Under the pieces are notes generated by a model, which made no database searches, had not been told where the DNA came from, and saw only the letters and a list, made by a program, of their open reading frames with translations. Both the position numbers and the translations under genes were made by a program. From Clostridioides difficile_A (GTDB lineage Bacteria > Bacillota > Clostridia > Peptostreptococcales > Peptostreptococcaceae), in the NCBI GenBank assembly GCA_945909635.1, contig OX246690.1, positions 1,674,001 through 1,738,000 of the forward strand: a stretch of DNA of 64,000 nt, given 5' to 3'. The stretch's first letter is position 1. The number at the start of each line of letters is the position of its first letter. Of the stretch, positions 34,736 to 43,418 are shown one piece after another.

Positions 34736-34820
34736 TAAAGTAGCTAGGGGAGCCAAGAGCTGAGAGGTATACCGACCCTTACACCTGATCTGGATAATAC
34801 CAGCGTAGGAAAGCTTAGTA
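34736..34820 (+). promoter_or_regulatory. TPP riboswitch (THI element)
   Basis: The conserved TPP aptamer runs GGGGAGCC, GCTGAGAGG, GACCCTTACACCTGATCTGG, ATAATACCAGCGTAGGAAAGC. The GCTGAGA and CTGATCTGGATAATACCAGCGTAGG-type helices pair as usual. It turns the thi genes off when thiamine pyrophosphate is plentiful, via the terminator at 34862-34892. Confidence 0.97.
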
Positions 34821-34861
34821 TAAAACTTAAGTGTATATTATTTACTATATATGCGATTTCT

Positions 34862-34892
34862 AAGCTATACCTATTGTAGGTATAGCTTTTTT
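34862..34892 (+). terminator. Riboswitch expression-platform terminator
   Basis: AAGCTATACCTA and TAGGTATAGCTTTTTT form a hairpin with a 3-nt loop and T tail between the TPP aptamer and thiD. Confidence 0.92.
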
Positions 34893-34929
34893 AATTAGGT
34901 TATTTAAATTAAACTTTAGGAGGGAATAA

Positions 34930-35724
34930 ATGAGTAATTATAAAATACCAACACTTACAATAGCTGGGTCAGATTCATCTGGAGGAGCTGGAATTCAAGC
35001 TGATTTGAAGACTTTTAGTGCAATTGGTACTTATGGTATGAGTGTAATAACAGCTATAACAGCACAAAACACTCAAGGGGTTCTTGCAGTAGAAGATTTA
35101 AGTAAGGACATAATAAAAAAACAGATAGAGGCAGTATTTGAAGATATACCTCCAAAAGCTGTAAAAATAGGAATGGTTTCAAGTCCTGAGATTATACTTG
35201 AAATAGTTGAAAATATAAAGAAATACAATCCAAAATATTTGGTAGTAGACCCAGTAATGATATCTAAAAGTGGATATTATTTATTAAAGCCAGAAGCAAA
35301 AGAAAATTTAATTAAATACTTGATGCCACTTGCATACATAATTACACCAAACATCCCAGAGGCAGAAGAAATCACAGGAATAAAAATAAATAATATAGAT
35401 GATATGAATAGAGTAGGAAAAGAAATACTAAAGCTTGGTCCTAAGTTTGTCCTTATGAAAGGAGGACATTTAGATGGAGAAGCAGTTGATATTTTAGTTG
35501 GTAAAAATATGTTTAAAGTTTATAAAAGTGAAAGAATTGATAAAAAAAATACACATGGAACAGGATGTACATTATCTTCTGCAATAACCTCTTATTTAGC
35601 TTTAGGTTATGAAATAACAGAAGCAGTAAATTTAGGCAAAATCTATATAACAGAGGCAATAAAAAATAGTTTTGATATAGGTCATGGAGTAGGGCCAGTG
35701 CATCATTTTTATAAATTTGAATAA
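34930..35724 (+). CDS. thiD: Hydroxymethylpyrimidine/phosphomethylpyrimidine kinase
   Basis: This 264-residue ribokinase-fold enzyme phosphorylates HMP and HMP-P for thiamine synthesis. Motifs: TIAGSDSSGGAGIQADLKTF, SVITAITAQNTQGV, VVDPVMISKSG, ITPNIPEAEEITG and the anion hole THGTGCTLSSAI. It is the first gene after the TPP riboswitch and has an AGGAGGG ribosome site. With thiM and thiE it forms a salvage set that uses HMP and thiazole from outside or elsewhere in the genome. Confidence 0.96.
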   Translation: MSNYKIPTLTIAGSDSSGGAGIQADLKTFSAIGTYGMSVITAITAQNTQGVLAVEDLSKDIIKKQIEAVFEDIPPKAVKIGMVSSPEIILEIVENIKKYNPKYLVVDPVMISKSGYYLLKPEAKENLIKYLMPLAYIITPNIPEAEEITGIKINNIDDMNRVGKEILKLGPKFVLMKGGHLDGEAVDILVGKNMFKVYKSERIDKKNTHGTGCTLSSAITSYLALGYEITEAVNLGKIYITEAIKNSFDIGHGVGPVHHFYKFE

Positions 35725-35747
35725 TAAAAAATTGTTGGAGGTAGACT

Positions 35748-36539
35748 ATGTATAATTTAATTGAAGATGTAAAAGAATCAAATCCACTGGTAATTCATTA
35801 CACTAATAATGTAACCATAAATGATTGTGCTAATGTAACCTTAGCCATAGGAGCAAGTCCTCTTATGAGTTTTTCATATGAAGAAGTAGAAGAAATGGTG
35901 AGTATAGCGAACTCTGTAGTAATAAATATAGGAACAATGAATTCAAATATGTTAGATTTATTTTTATTAGCAGGAAAAGCGGCAAATAAGTACAATAAAC
36001 CTGTTATATTAGACCCAGTTGGAGTATTTGCAAGTAAAGCTAGGGCAGAACTTACAAGCAAACTTTTGAATGAAGTCAAATTTAATGTAGTTAAGGGTAA
36101 TATGGCGGAAATAAAGTTTATAGGTGGTTTTGATGTAAGGGGAAAAGGTGTAGATTCATTTGATGAAGAAGACGATTCTACTGATATAATAAGAAAAGTT
36201 TCTGAAAAACTTGAATGTATCGTAGTAGCAACTGGAAAAATAGATATAATAACAAATGGTAAAGATACATATAAAATAAACAATGGAACTGATAAATTAA
36301 AAGGCATTACAGGAACTGGATGTATGACTGCTAGTTTAATTGCGAGTTTTATGGCTGTTACTGAGAATACATTAGAAGCAGCTACAATGGGTGTTCTTAT
36401 GATGTCTTTAAGTGGAGAGTTGGCAAATTTAGACAATCCACCAATAGGAACATTTAAAGAAAATCTTATGAATACTATTTATAAAATGAATATAGATACT
36501 TTAAGCAAAAATTCTAATATTGAATTTTTAAACGAATAA
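35748..36539 (+). CDS. thiM: Hydroxyethylthiazole kinase
   Basis: This 263-residue enzyme phosphorylates the thiazole alcohol. Motifs: VIHYTNNVTINDCANVTLAIGASPLMS, ILDPVGVFASKAR, VVKGNMAEIKFI, and ITGTGCMTASLIASF with the catalytic Cys/Gly region. It is second in the thiD-thiM-thiE operon, 23 bases after thiD, with GGAGG before the ATG. Confidence 0.96.
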   Translation: MYNLIEDVKESNPLVIHYTNNVTINDCANVTLAIGASPLMSFSYEEVEEMVSIANSVVINIGTMNSNMLDLFLLAGKAANKYNKPVILDPVGVFASKARAELTSKLLNEVKFNVVKGNMAEIKFIGGFDVRGKGVDSFDEEDDSTDIIRKVSEKLECIVVATGKIDIITNGKDTYKINNGTDKLKGITGTGCMTASLIASFMAVTENTLEAATMGVLMMSLSGELANLDNPPIGTFKENLMNTIYKMNIDTLSKNSNIEFLNE

Positions 36540-36560
36540 GGCTTTAAGAGGAGACTTAAA

Positions 36561-37193
36561 ATGATAGATAAAGAAAACTTAAAAAAAGACTTAAAATTAT
36601 ATTTAGTAACTGATTCTGAAATGCTTGAAGGTAGAGATTTCTATAAGTGTATTGAAGATGCAATAGCTTCTGGAATCACAACCATACAACTTAGAGAAAA
36701 AAATGCTCCTGGGAGAGAGTTTTTAAAAAAAGCTATGAAACTTAGAGAAATAACTAAAAGATATGGAGTTAAGTTTATAATAAATGACAGAGTTGACATA
36801 GCACTTATCTGTGATGCAGATGGAGTACATGTAGGTCAAAGTGATATTGATGCGAGAGAAGTTAGAAAGCTTATAGGAGATGATAAGATACTAGGAGTAT
36901 CAGCAAGAACTTTAGAAGAAGCTATATGTGCAAAAAATGATGGAGCGGATTATTTAGGTATAGGATCTATATTTACAACATCTACTAAATTGGATGCAAA
37001 ATCCGCTTCATTTGAAACTGTCAAAGAAATTAAAGAAAAGGTAGATATACCATTTGTACTAATTGGAGGCATAAAACTAGACAATGTAGATAAACTTAAG
37101 AGCTTAGACAGTGATGGATATGCTATAATCTCTGCAATATTAAAGGCTAAGGATATATCTAAAGAAGTGGAAAAATGGACATTAAAAATATAA
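36561..37193 (+). CDS. thiE: Thiamine-phosphate synthase
   Basis: This 210-residue TIM-barrel enzyme joins HMP-PP and thiazole phosphate to thiamine phosphate. Motifs: GITTIQLREKNAPGREFL, FIINDRVDIALICDADGVHVGQSD, GVSARTLEEA, DYLGIGSIFTTSTK and FVLIGGIKLDNV. It completes the operon and sits 21 bases after thiM. No thiC, thiG or thiS is near. Confidence 0.96.
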   Translation: MIDKENLKKDLKLYLVTDSEMLEGRDFYKCIEDAIASGITTIQLREKNAPGREFLKKAMKLREITKRYGVKFIINDRVDIALICDADGVHVGQSDIDAREVRKLIGDDKILGVSARTLEEAICAKNDGADYLGIGSIFTTSTKLDAKSASFETVKEIKEKVDIPFVLIGGIKLDNVDKLKSLDSDGYAIISAILKAKDISKEVEKWTLKI

Positions 37194-37276
37194 AATTAGT
37201 TCTAATAGTGTAAAAAATGGAAAAATTTGATATAATTTAAGAGTGAAATTTAAAAAGTTATAAATGATAAACTTTT

Positions 37277-37321
37277 CTACATATACTTTTTAATCAAGAT
37301 ATATGTAGATTTGATTAAAAG
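37277..37321 (+). promoter_or_regulatory. Two mutually exclusive hairpins covering the IIB-gene ribosome site
   Basis: Hairpin A pairs CTACATATA (37277-37285) with TATATGTAG (37300-37308). Hairpin B pairs CTTTTTAATCAA (37286-37297) with TTGATTAAAAG (37311-37321) and would hide the AAAAGGAG ribosome site. The two cannot form together because B's left arm and loop fall in A. This is the form of a translational switch, but no aptamer is recognised. Confidence 0.4.
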
Positions 37322-37330
37322 GAGTTATGA

Positions 37331-37633
37331 ATGATTAGGATATTGTTAGTATGTGTTGGAGGTATGTCTTCTACTCTATTGGTAAATAAAATGGAGAAAG
37401 ATGCAAAAAAAAGAAATATAGATTGTAGAATATGGGCAATTGGAGAGGGAGATATAAAATCAGAACTTGATAATTTTGATATTTTACTTCTTGGACCACA
37501 GCTTAGATTTATGTTTGATGATGTAAAATCTATAGTAGGAGATAGAGCTCCAGTATCTGTAATAGATATGGTGAACTATGGAACTTGTAATGGACACGCT
37601 GTGTTAAATTCAGTTTTAGAAATATTAAAATAA
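37331..37633 (+). CDS. PTS lactose/cellobiose IIB-like protein, orphan
   Basis: This 100-residue protein has the small Rossmann-like IIB fold with MIRILLVCVGGMSSTLLVNKM, where Cys8 followed by a Gly-Met-Ser-Ser phosphate loop is the phosphocysteine site of the lactose/cellobiose IIB family. The GPQLRFMFDDVKSIV segment also fits. IIB proteins pass phosphate from IIA to sugar through IIC, but no IIA or IIC gene is nearby, so it is an orphan and may serve a regulatory or distant-system role. Ribosome site AAAAGGAG lies in hairpin B. Confidence 0.8.
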   Translation: MIRILLVCVGGMSSTLLVNKMEKDAKKRNIDCRIWAIGEGDIKSELDNFDILLLGPQLRFMFDDVKSIVGDRAPVSVIDMVNYGTCNGHAVLNSVLEILK

Positions 37634-37640
37634 AGCATCT

Positions 37641-37673
37641 AAAGTGAACTCTATATAATAGAGTTCACTTTTT
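37641..37673. terminator. Bidirectional terminator between the IIB gene and the ABC exporter operon
   Basis: AAAGTGAACTCTAT and ATAGAGTTCACTTT pair almost perfectly and have A/T runs on both sides, so it can end both converging transcripts. Confidence 0.9.
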
Positions 37674-37694
37674 ATTATAGATTAGATTAGTAAA

Positions 37695-38444
37695 TTAACT
37701 TACCATTTCCTTTTTTAGCCTCCACATAGCAAGTGAGAAACTTGCACAGCATAATATTAAGAATAGTAGAATAACAGGTAATATATCTCCAATAAGAATA
37801 GTCTCACCAAATATTAAACTACGTAAAGCATTAATAACATGAGTAAATGGATTGAGCATAACGGCTATTTTTAATCCTCCAGATAAGTTTTCTATAGGGA
37901 AAAGAGCTGAGCTTAAAAAGAAAATAGGAAGTACAATTGCAGTCATAATTGTTTCATAAATTATTTCATTTGGTAACAATAGACTTATAGAATATGCTAG
38001 ACTTGATAAAAAAAATGCAGTCATAAATATTAGTACTATCATAAGCATAATTCCTCCAATACCAGATTCTATCTTTACTGAGAAGAATATACTTACTACA
38101 CATAAAATAGTCACTTCTAAGAAAGAAACTAAGATAGCTTCTAGTAATTGACCAAAAACAATTGAATATCTACTAATCGGTGCAATCAAAACCCTATAGA
38201 AACTTCCACTGTTCTTCATTATGAAGTTGATGATACCACCACTACTACATGAGGAAAATACAACTAGTATAATAATACCTGGTAATATAAAAGCGGTATA
38301 ATTACTAATATTCATATTATTCATAGTTTGATTTGCAATAGAACTATAAAGTACAAGCCAAAGAAAAGGTTGTAATATAGTAACTATAAATGATATTGGA
38401 TTTTTAAAACGCCATTTCATACTACGCCATAAGATATTTAACAT
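37695..38444 (-). CDS. ABC-2 type exporter permease
   Basis: This 249-residue membrane protein of the ABC-2 (DrrB-like) class has six hydrophobic segments. FILPGIIILVVFSSCSSGGI and LPIFFLSSALFPIENL, followed by LNPFTHVINALRSLIFGE, are typical of drug or lipid exporters. I start at the third residue of the longest frame because AAAGGAGG is 7 bases before that ATG. It overlaps the ATPase gene by 7 bases, so the two are coupled. It is last in the operon with the ATPase and the GyrI-like protein. Confidence 0.9.
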   Translation of the reverse strand: MLNILWRSMKWRFKNPISFIVTILQPFLWLVLYSSIANQTMNNMNISNYTAFILPGIIILVVFSSCSSGGIINFIMKNSGSFYRVLIAPISRYSIVFGQLLEAILVSFLEVTILCVVSIFFSVKIESGIGGIMLMIVLIFMTAFFLSSLAYSISLLLPNEIIYETIMTAIVLPIFFLSSALFPIENLSGGLKIAVMLNPFTHVINALRSLIFGETILIGDILPVILLFLILCCASFSLAMWRLKKEMVS

Positions 38445-39400
38445 TCCCATTCCTCCTTTAAGCCTTTTTTAGAACTTGTTAATGCTAAAAAAACATCTTC
38501 AAGACTTGGTTCTACAATTTCTATTGCATCAAATTTTATGTCATGTTCTAAAAGCCACTTATTTATTGAAGTAAAAGCAACTCTACTATCCTGTACACTT
38601 ATAAAAATAGAATTTTCTCTTATACTCATAAACTTGACCAATCCAGTATTTTTAATTTTATCTTTATATTTTTTTATATCTTTTATATCATGAAAAACTA
38701 TACGCAGTATATTTTGTCTAATGTAACTACGTAAACTGGATGGCGTTCCATGTGCCAAATCTTTTCCATTTTTCATAATACAAATGCTATCACTCAATTG
38801 TTCAGCTTCTTCAAGATAATGAGTAGTTAGAAATATAGTTGTGCCATATTCATCTCTAATTTTTAATAACATATCCCACATAGCTTTTCTTGAATCTACA
38901 TCCATACCAACAGTTGGTTCATCCAGAAATAGAATCTTAGGAGATGATACCATATTCATAGCTATATCTAATCTACGCTTTACTCCACCAGAATATGATG
39001 AAGTGGGATATTTTAAGTAGTTAGATAACTCAAATTTATCAATTAAAGATTCTATTCTTTGTTTTGCAATTTGTGGTTCTACTTTATACATCTTGCTTTG
39101 AAATACCATATTTTCCATAAGAGACAGGTGTTCATCAATAGAGACTTGTTGTGCTACACAAGCAATTTGAGTACGTATCCAAGAAGGATTATCTACTAAA
39201 TCTTTTCCAAAGACTGTTACATTTCCAGATGTAGGTTTATAAAAGGTGGTCAAAATGTTGATAAGAGAAGATTTACCAGCTCCATTAGGACCAAGTAAAG
39301 AAAAAATCTCTCCAGCATTTACATTAAAACTTAGACCATTTAAAGCTTTTACACCATTTTTATACTCTTTTACTAAATTGTCTATTTTAATCGCTAGCAT
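38438..39400 (-). CDS. ABC exporter ATP-binding protein (DrrA type)
   Basis: This 320-residue ATPase has Walker A GPNGAGKSS, signature SYSGGVKRRLDIA, Walker B ILFLDEPTVGMD and the H-loop LTTHYLEEAEQL. A C-terminal extension of about 90 residues (ending near EPSLEDVFLALT) is of the DrrA/CcmA kind. It pairs with the permease that follows. The GyrI-like gene precedes it by 4 bases in the operon, suggesting that exporter expression or activity is tied to ligand sensing. Confidence 0.93.
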   Translation of the reverse strand: MLAIKIDNLVKEYKNGVKALNGLSFNVNAGEIFSLLGPNGAGKSSLINILTTFYKPTSGNVTVFGKDLVDNPSWIRTQIACVAQQVSIDEHLSLMENMVFQSKMYKVEPQIAKQRIESLIDKFELSNYLKYPTSSYSGGVKRRLDIAMNMVSSPKILFLDEPTVGMDVDSRKAMWDMLLKIRDEYGTTIFLTTHYLEEAEQLSDSICIMKNGKDLAHGTPSSLRSYIRQNILRIVFHDIKDIKKYKDKIKNTGLVKFMSIRENSIFISVQDSRVAFTSINKWLLEHDIKFDAIEIVEPSLEDVFLALTSSKKGLKEEWEC

Positions 39401-39403
39401 ATG

Positions 39404-39862
39404 TTATTCCTCCTCTTTAAGTGGAAATATGATTTCTGTAATATATTTATCTGGATTTCCTTTTATCAGCATACCTGGTCCTTTAATGAATACTTCTCTC
39501 CAAGGCGTTTGTATTTCTATATTATTTTCATGAATATATTTAAATATCATTTCATACGTTTTTGGCAAATTACTATAGGCTCCTATGTGAGTAAAAAACA
39601 AAGCTTTTGTTTTAGGAAATTCTTTTATGGTTACACCAATACGATTTGGAGTTTCTGAAGTCGGAACACATAGTTCCATTTCTCCAATACCAGTTTTTTG
39701 GTCAACATTATAGTAGCAAAAGAAAGGAGCTCCATTAGATTTTCCTTTTATAGATTTAAATACATTTGGAAAGTATTTTGTTGCTTCAGTCATAGGGCCA
39801 TTATAACGCATAGTAGCTACTGTGACTGGTTCAATATTTTTAATTTCAATTTTATAACTCAT
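39404..39862 (-). CDS. GyrI-like small-molecule-binding protein
   Basis: This 152-residue protein has the GyrI/SOUL-like (AraC effector-binding) fold, with KIEIKNIEPVTVATMRYNGPMTEA at the start, MELCVPTS and TKALFFTHIGAYSNLPKTYEMIF in the middle, and ending with TEIIFPLK. It has no DNA-binding domain. Stand-alone GyrI-like proteins bind or hydrolyse xenobiotics. It is the first gene of the exporter operon and starts behind AGGAGG. It may sequester the drug that the ABC exporter removes. Confidence 0.85.
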   Translation of the reverse strand: MSYKIEIKNIEPVTVATMRYNGPMTEATKYFPNVFKSIKGKSNGAPFFCYYNVDQKTGIGEMELCVPTSETPNRIGVTIKEFPKTKALFFTHIGAYSNLPKTYEMIFKYIHENNIEIQTPWREVFIKGPGMLIKGNPDKYITEIIFPLKEEE

Positions 39863-40095
39863 TTGTTTACCTCCTAATATATACCAATATTCTTATTAGA
39901 TTTTTAATTGTTAATACATATAAAACTTTTAAATGATTGATAACATATAATCTTATCTCATTCACTTGTTTTCAAGTCTAACATAACATAAAATATATAT
40001 CCTCTCATTTGATGCTCCATTTTGTAAAGTTATAATTCAAGCTTTACTTTTAATGTCTTAATAAATTAAAATAAAATGTAAATTATAAAAATGTG

Positions 40096-40204
40096 TTTAC
40101 AAACTAAGTGTATTAATCGTATAATACACTTAATAGAATATTAAATAAAATACGAGCTAAAGGTGTATTTTTTTAAAGCAAGTGTACTAACGTATTAATA
40201 CACT
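40096..40204 (+). promoter_or_regulatory. Promoter and two palindromic operators of the YtrA-type operon
   Basis: TTTACA (40096-40101) and TATAAT (40120-40125) are 18 bases apart. Operator 1 (40106-40131) has 10-bp perfect arms AAGTGTATTA and TAATACACTT and covers the -10 box. Operator 2 (40181-40204) has AGTGTACTAA and TTAATACACT with one mismatch, next to the ribosome site. The rest of the 357-bp gap from 39863 is AT-rich and holds no gene I can support. Confidence 0.65.
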
Positions 40205-40219
40205 AGAATAGGAGGAAGC

Positions 40220-40576
40220 ATGAATTTTGAACTAGATAATACAACACCCATTTATTTGCAGATAATAAAATATATAAAAAGACAAATAGTAATTGGAGCT
40301 TTGAGACCAGGAGAGACGATACCATCGAGAAGAGAAATGGCACTTAATCTAAAAGTAAATCTAAATACTGTTCAAAGAGCATATAAGGAGATGGGTGATA
40401 TGAATATAATAAATACTTTTAAAAACTATCAAAGTAGTGTAACAGTTGATGAAGATATACTAAAAAACTTAAAATTAGAGTTGATAAATGAATCTTTATC
40501 TATTTTTATAGAAAATATGAAAGCAATAAAGGTTACTAAAGAGGAAGTTTTAAAGATAATAGAAGAAGAATACTAG
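40220..40576 (+). CDS. YtrA-subfamily GntR transcriptional regulator
   Basis: This 118-residue protein has a GntR winged helix at residues 8-75 (PIYLQIIKYIKRQIVIGALRPGETIPSRREMA, then LNTVQRAYKEM) and a short helical tail of about 45 residues. That size is diagnostic of the YtrA subfamily, which represses adjacent ABC transporter operons and is often induced by cell-wall antibiotics or host peptides. It is first in the operon and most likely binds the two palindromes at 40106-40131 and 40181-40204. Confidence 0.9.
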   Translation: MNFELDNTTPIYLQIIKYIKRQIVIGALRPGETIPSRREMALNLKVNLNTVQRAYKEMGDMNIINTFKNYQSSVTVDEDILKNLKLELINESLSIFIENMKAIKVTKEEVLKIIEEEY

Positions 40577-40648
40577 TCTTTTAACAATTATAAAACTTAA
40601 TTAAAAAAATTTATTGTACAAGCATATTAAATATGGAGGGTACTAATT

Positions 40649-41365
40649 ATGATAGAAGTAAAAAATGTCAGTAAAACATATAAAAGGATGCAAGGTCTTA
40701 AAATAAGAAAGATAGATGCTTTAAAGAATGTAAGTTTCAATATAGAAAAAGGTAAAATAACTGCATTACTTGGGATAAATGGTGTTGGTAAATCAACAAT
40801 GTTAAAAGCAATAGCAGGTCTTATAAATATTGATAGTGGAGAGATTCGTATAGATGGAGAAAAAATAAATGAAAAGATATATAATAAATTAGCATTTGTT
40901 CCAGATGTAGAATCTCACTTTAGTAATACGACAATAAAAGAAACCTTTGAATTTATGGAGATTTTTTATCCAAAATGGAATAAAGAGAAGTCAAAAGAAA
41001 TGATGAACATATTCAAATTAGATGAAGATGAAATAATAGATAATTTATCAAAAGGAAATATTGCAAGAGTAAAATTAATTCTTGGATTTTGCCAAGACCC
41101 AGAATATATACTACTTGATGAACCATTTACAGGAATTGATTTATTTAAGAGGGAAGAATTTATAGGAGTAATAGCACAATATATGGAGGAAAATCAGGCT
41201 ATTATCATTACTACTCATGAAATAGTAGAAATAGAAAGTTTAGTTGATGAGGTTGTAATTCTTGATGAAGGTAATGTTATAACTTCATTTAATGCAGAGG
41301 AATTAAGAGAAATAGAAGGTAAATCTATATTAGATAAGATGAGGGAGGTATATAAGAATGAATAA
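40649..41365 (+). CDS. ABC transporter ATP-binding protein (YtrB type)
   Basis: This 238-residue ATPase has Walker A GINGVGKST, Walker B YILLDEPFTGID, signature-like LSKGNIARVKLIL and the H-loop TTHEIVEIE. The signature LSKGN is a variant of LSGGQ found in YtrB-type exporter ATPases. It follows the YtrA-type regulator and overlaps the next gene by 8 bases, so it works with one or both of the two small permease-like proteins downstream. Confidence 0.93.
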   Translation: MIEVKNVSKTYKRMQGLKIRKIDALKNVSFNIEKGKITALLGINGVGKSTMLKAIAGLINIDSGEIRIDGEKINEKIYNKLAFVPDVESHFSNTTIKETFEFMEIFYPKWNKEKSKEMMNIFKLDEDEIIDNLSKGNIARVKLILGFCQDPEYILLDEPFTGIDLFKREEFIGVIAQYMEENQAIIITTHEIVEIESLVDEVVILDEGNVITSFNAEELREIEGKSILDKMREVYKNE

Positions 41366-42182
41366 ACTTCTATATCTAATAAATGTAGATTTAAGAAGAA
41401 GTAATAAATTTTACATAGCTTATATATCATTTTTTTCATTAATTACGCTTAGTTTAAATTTATATGAAATGAATAAACTTAAGAATTCTAAATTTATTCT
41501 AAACTTAGCAGTAGAGAATTTTGGTGGTATATTTTATGGAATAGGGATACTTAGTAATATTAGATTTATCCAACATATTCTACTCTTTGGGATGTTGGGA
41601 ATGTTTGTATACTATGTTTTTATGTGGAAAAGAGAGTTTTTTTCCAAAAATCAAAGTATTTACACTCTTATGATGCTACCTCAGAATAAGTTTAAGATTT
41701 GCATATCTAAGTCAATTGCTTTGATAACAATGATATATGGTTTTTTGATAAGTCAGATAGCGACATTGTTTGTATGTAAGTGTATATTTAATTTTATCTT
41801 TAAAAATGTGCCAATAATAAAGGTGCCTTTTGCGCAAGATTTATATTATTCAACTTTGAGGAGTATACCTGTTGATTTTATATCTTTCATGGTGATTTAT
41901 GTATTTTTATTACTTATAGCCATTTCTCTTGTAAATTGTTGCATATTATTTATATTTTCTTATATAAATAAGTTTTATGTGCTTTTAGTTACTTTTGTAG
42001 TTCTAATAGGTCTATATTTTTCAACAGTATATATAAATATAATCAATTTATTTAGGAAATATTATGTGTTCATTGGAACACAATTTAATACTTTAGTAGC
42101 TGGTGTGCTAAGTTTTTTAATTATAATGTTTATTCTAAATGGAATATCTTATTTACTAATTAAAAAGAAAGTATCTCTTTAG
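41358..42182 (+). CDS. ABC transporter permease-like membrane protein, copy 1
   Basis: This 274-residue protein has six hydrophobic segments. It overlaps the ATPase gene by 8 bases. The short loop KNQSIYTLMMLPQNKFKICISK is nearly repeated in the later gene at 43419 (GKSKSIYTLIMLPKNRINIY), showing that the two are paralogues. It probably forms the membrane part of a YtrBCDEF-type exporter. It starts behind GGGAGG. Confidence 0.85.
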   Translation: MNKLLYLINVDLRRSNKFYIAYISFFSLITLSLNLYEMNKLKNSKFILNLAVENFGGIFYGIGILSNIRFIQHILLFGMLGMFVYYVFMWKREFFSKNQSIYTLMMLPQNKFKICISKSIALITMIYGFLISQIATLFVCKCIFNFIFKNVPIIKVPFAQDLYYSTLRSIPVDFISFMVIYVFLLLIAISLVNCCILFIFSYINKFYVLLVTFVVLIGLYFSTVYINIINLFRKYYVFIGTQFNTLVAGVLSFLIIMFILNGISYLLIKKKVSL

Positions 42183-42192
42183 GAGGGGTGGT

Positions 42193-43410
42193 ATGAAATT
42201 AAAATCTAAAGCATCTATACTTATTATATTTTTGACCTTAGTAATATATTTTAGTATAGGTTTATTAAATAATGAAGACAATTTGAAGATAAAAACTATA
42301 AAAGGTGACCCAGATGAATTAGACTATATAAACATAAAGTTTGGATATGATTTTAATGGATATATAAATTCATATTATACAATAAATGGAGGTAATAAAA
42401 TTAAAAAGACTGAATTAGTAAAACCACAAAAAGAGAGTGAGAATATAAATAATTTAATTGATGTATCTAGTGGTTCCGATTTAATTACTCATGTTGGTTT
42501 TGAAATGAATGATAATTCAAAAGATATAAATTTTGTTATAGATGAGAAAAAAGAAGATTTGGATAAAGGAGTATTTGCATCTGAAGGAAGTGATAAAGAC
42601 ATTGAATATGAAAAATTAGATATGAATAATTTTAAAAGAACAAAATATCAGGTAGATAAAAGTACTGATGATTATTATACAAAGGTACTATCATCAAAAA
42701 GATATAAAAAAGACTTATATGTGTCTGTATTTTATGGTGCGATAGGCGATTCGTCAGAAATCAATAAAAAAGGCTTAAGCACCATAGATATAATAAAAAT
42801 TAACCCAAAAAATAAAAAAATACAGACGGTAAAAAGTATAAATTTAAGTAATTATTTTTTTGAAAAATACTCAGATGTTGATACTATTCGTGTAGGTTAT
42901 GCTAGTAAAGGACAAGATAAAATGTATATTTTAATAGAAGTATTAAAGGCAGATATGGATGGTAATAGTAACTCTGAAATTACTTTACTTGAGCATTTAC
43001 TTGAGTATAATGTTGAAGAAAATAAAGATAAAATAATAGAATTAAAAACTGATGATAGAATGAATAATTTAGTAAAAGCAAGTCTAAAAGATAATAAATT
43101 ATATATGGTAATGTCAAATGATTATGATGACAGTCCAGGCACAAAGTTAAGTTTATTTACCTATAATGTGCTTGATAACAGCATGGATGAAGATAAGTAT
43201 GTTTTAGAGGACAAAGAAAAAAGAGGTATTAAAAATGTTGAAATTGACTCAAATAAAATCATTGTATATACATCAAAACTAGACCCTGTGTTACCTTGGG
43301 ATGATAAATTTATGTTGTATATAATAAATAAAAACTCTAAGGAAATAGTATACGAAGGAAAATTACAGTTTAACACTTCAAATAGTAATTTAGAATTTGA
43401 AATAAAGTAG
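42193..43410 (+). CDS. Membrane-anchored extracytoplasmic protein of the ABC operon, copy 1
   Basis: This 405-residue protein has one N-terminal membrane helix (ASILIIFLTLVIYFSIGLL) and a large outside domain rich in beta strands, with NLKIKTIKGDPDELDYINIKF soon after the anchor. Repeated beta units such as KDLYVSVFYGAIGD, DKMYILIEVLKAD and NKLYMVMSNDYDD suggest a propeller-like fold. I do not recognise a family. It forms a set with the permease before it; a paralogous set follows. The role may be sensing or capturing the exporter's substrate. Confidence 0.75.
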   Translation: MKLKSKASILIIFLTLVIYFSIGLLNNEDNLKIKTIKGDPDELDYINIKFGYDFNGYINSYYTINGGNKIKKTELVKPQKESENINNLIDVSSGSDLITHVGFEMNDNSKDINFVIDEKKEDLDKGVFASEGSDKDIEYEKLDMNNFKRTKYQVDKSTDDYYTKVLSSKRYKKDLYVSVFYGAIGDSSEINKKGLSTIDIIKINPKNKKIQTVKSINLSNYFFEKYSDVDTIRVGYASKGQDKMYILIEVLKADMDGNSNSEITLLEHLLEYNVEENKDKIIELKTDDRMNNLVKASLKDNKLYMVMSNDYDDSPGTKLSLFTYNVLDNSMDEDKYVLEDKEKRGIKNVEIDSNKIIVYTSKLDPVLPWDDKFMLYIINKNSKEIVYEGKLQFNTSNSNLEFEIK

Positions 43411-43418
43411 GTGAATTA

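Noticed and set aside
35798..36436. 212-codon minus-strand frame inside thiM
   Set aside because: Antisense shadow; thiM on the plus strand has all its family motifs, and no ribosome site precedes the minus frame.
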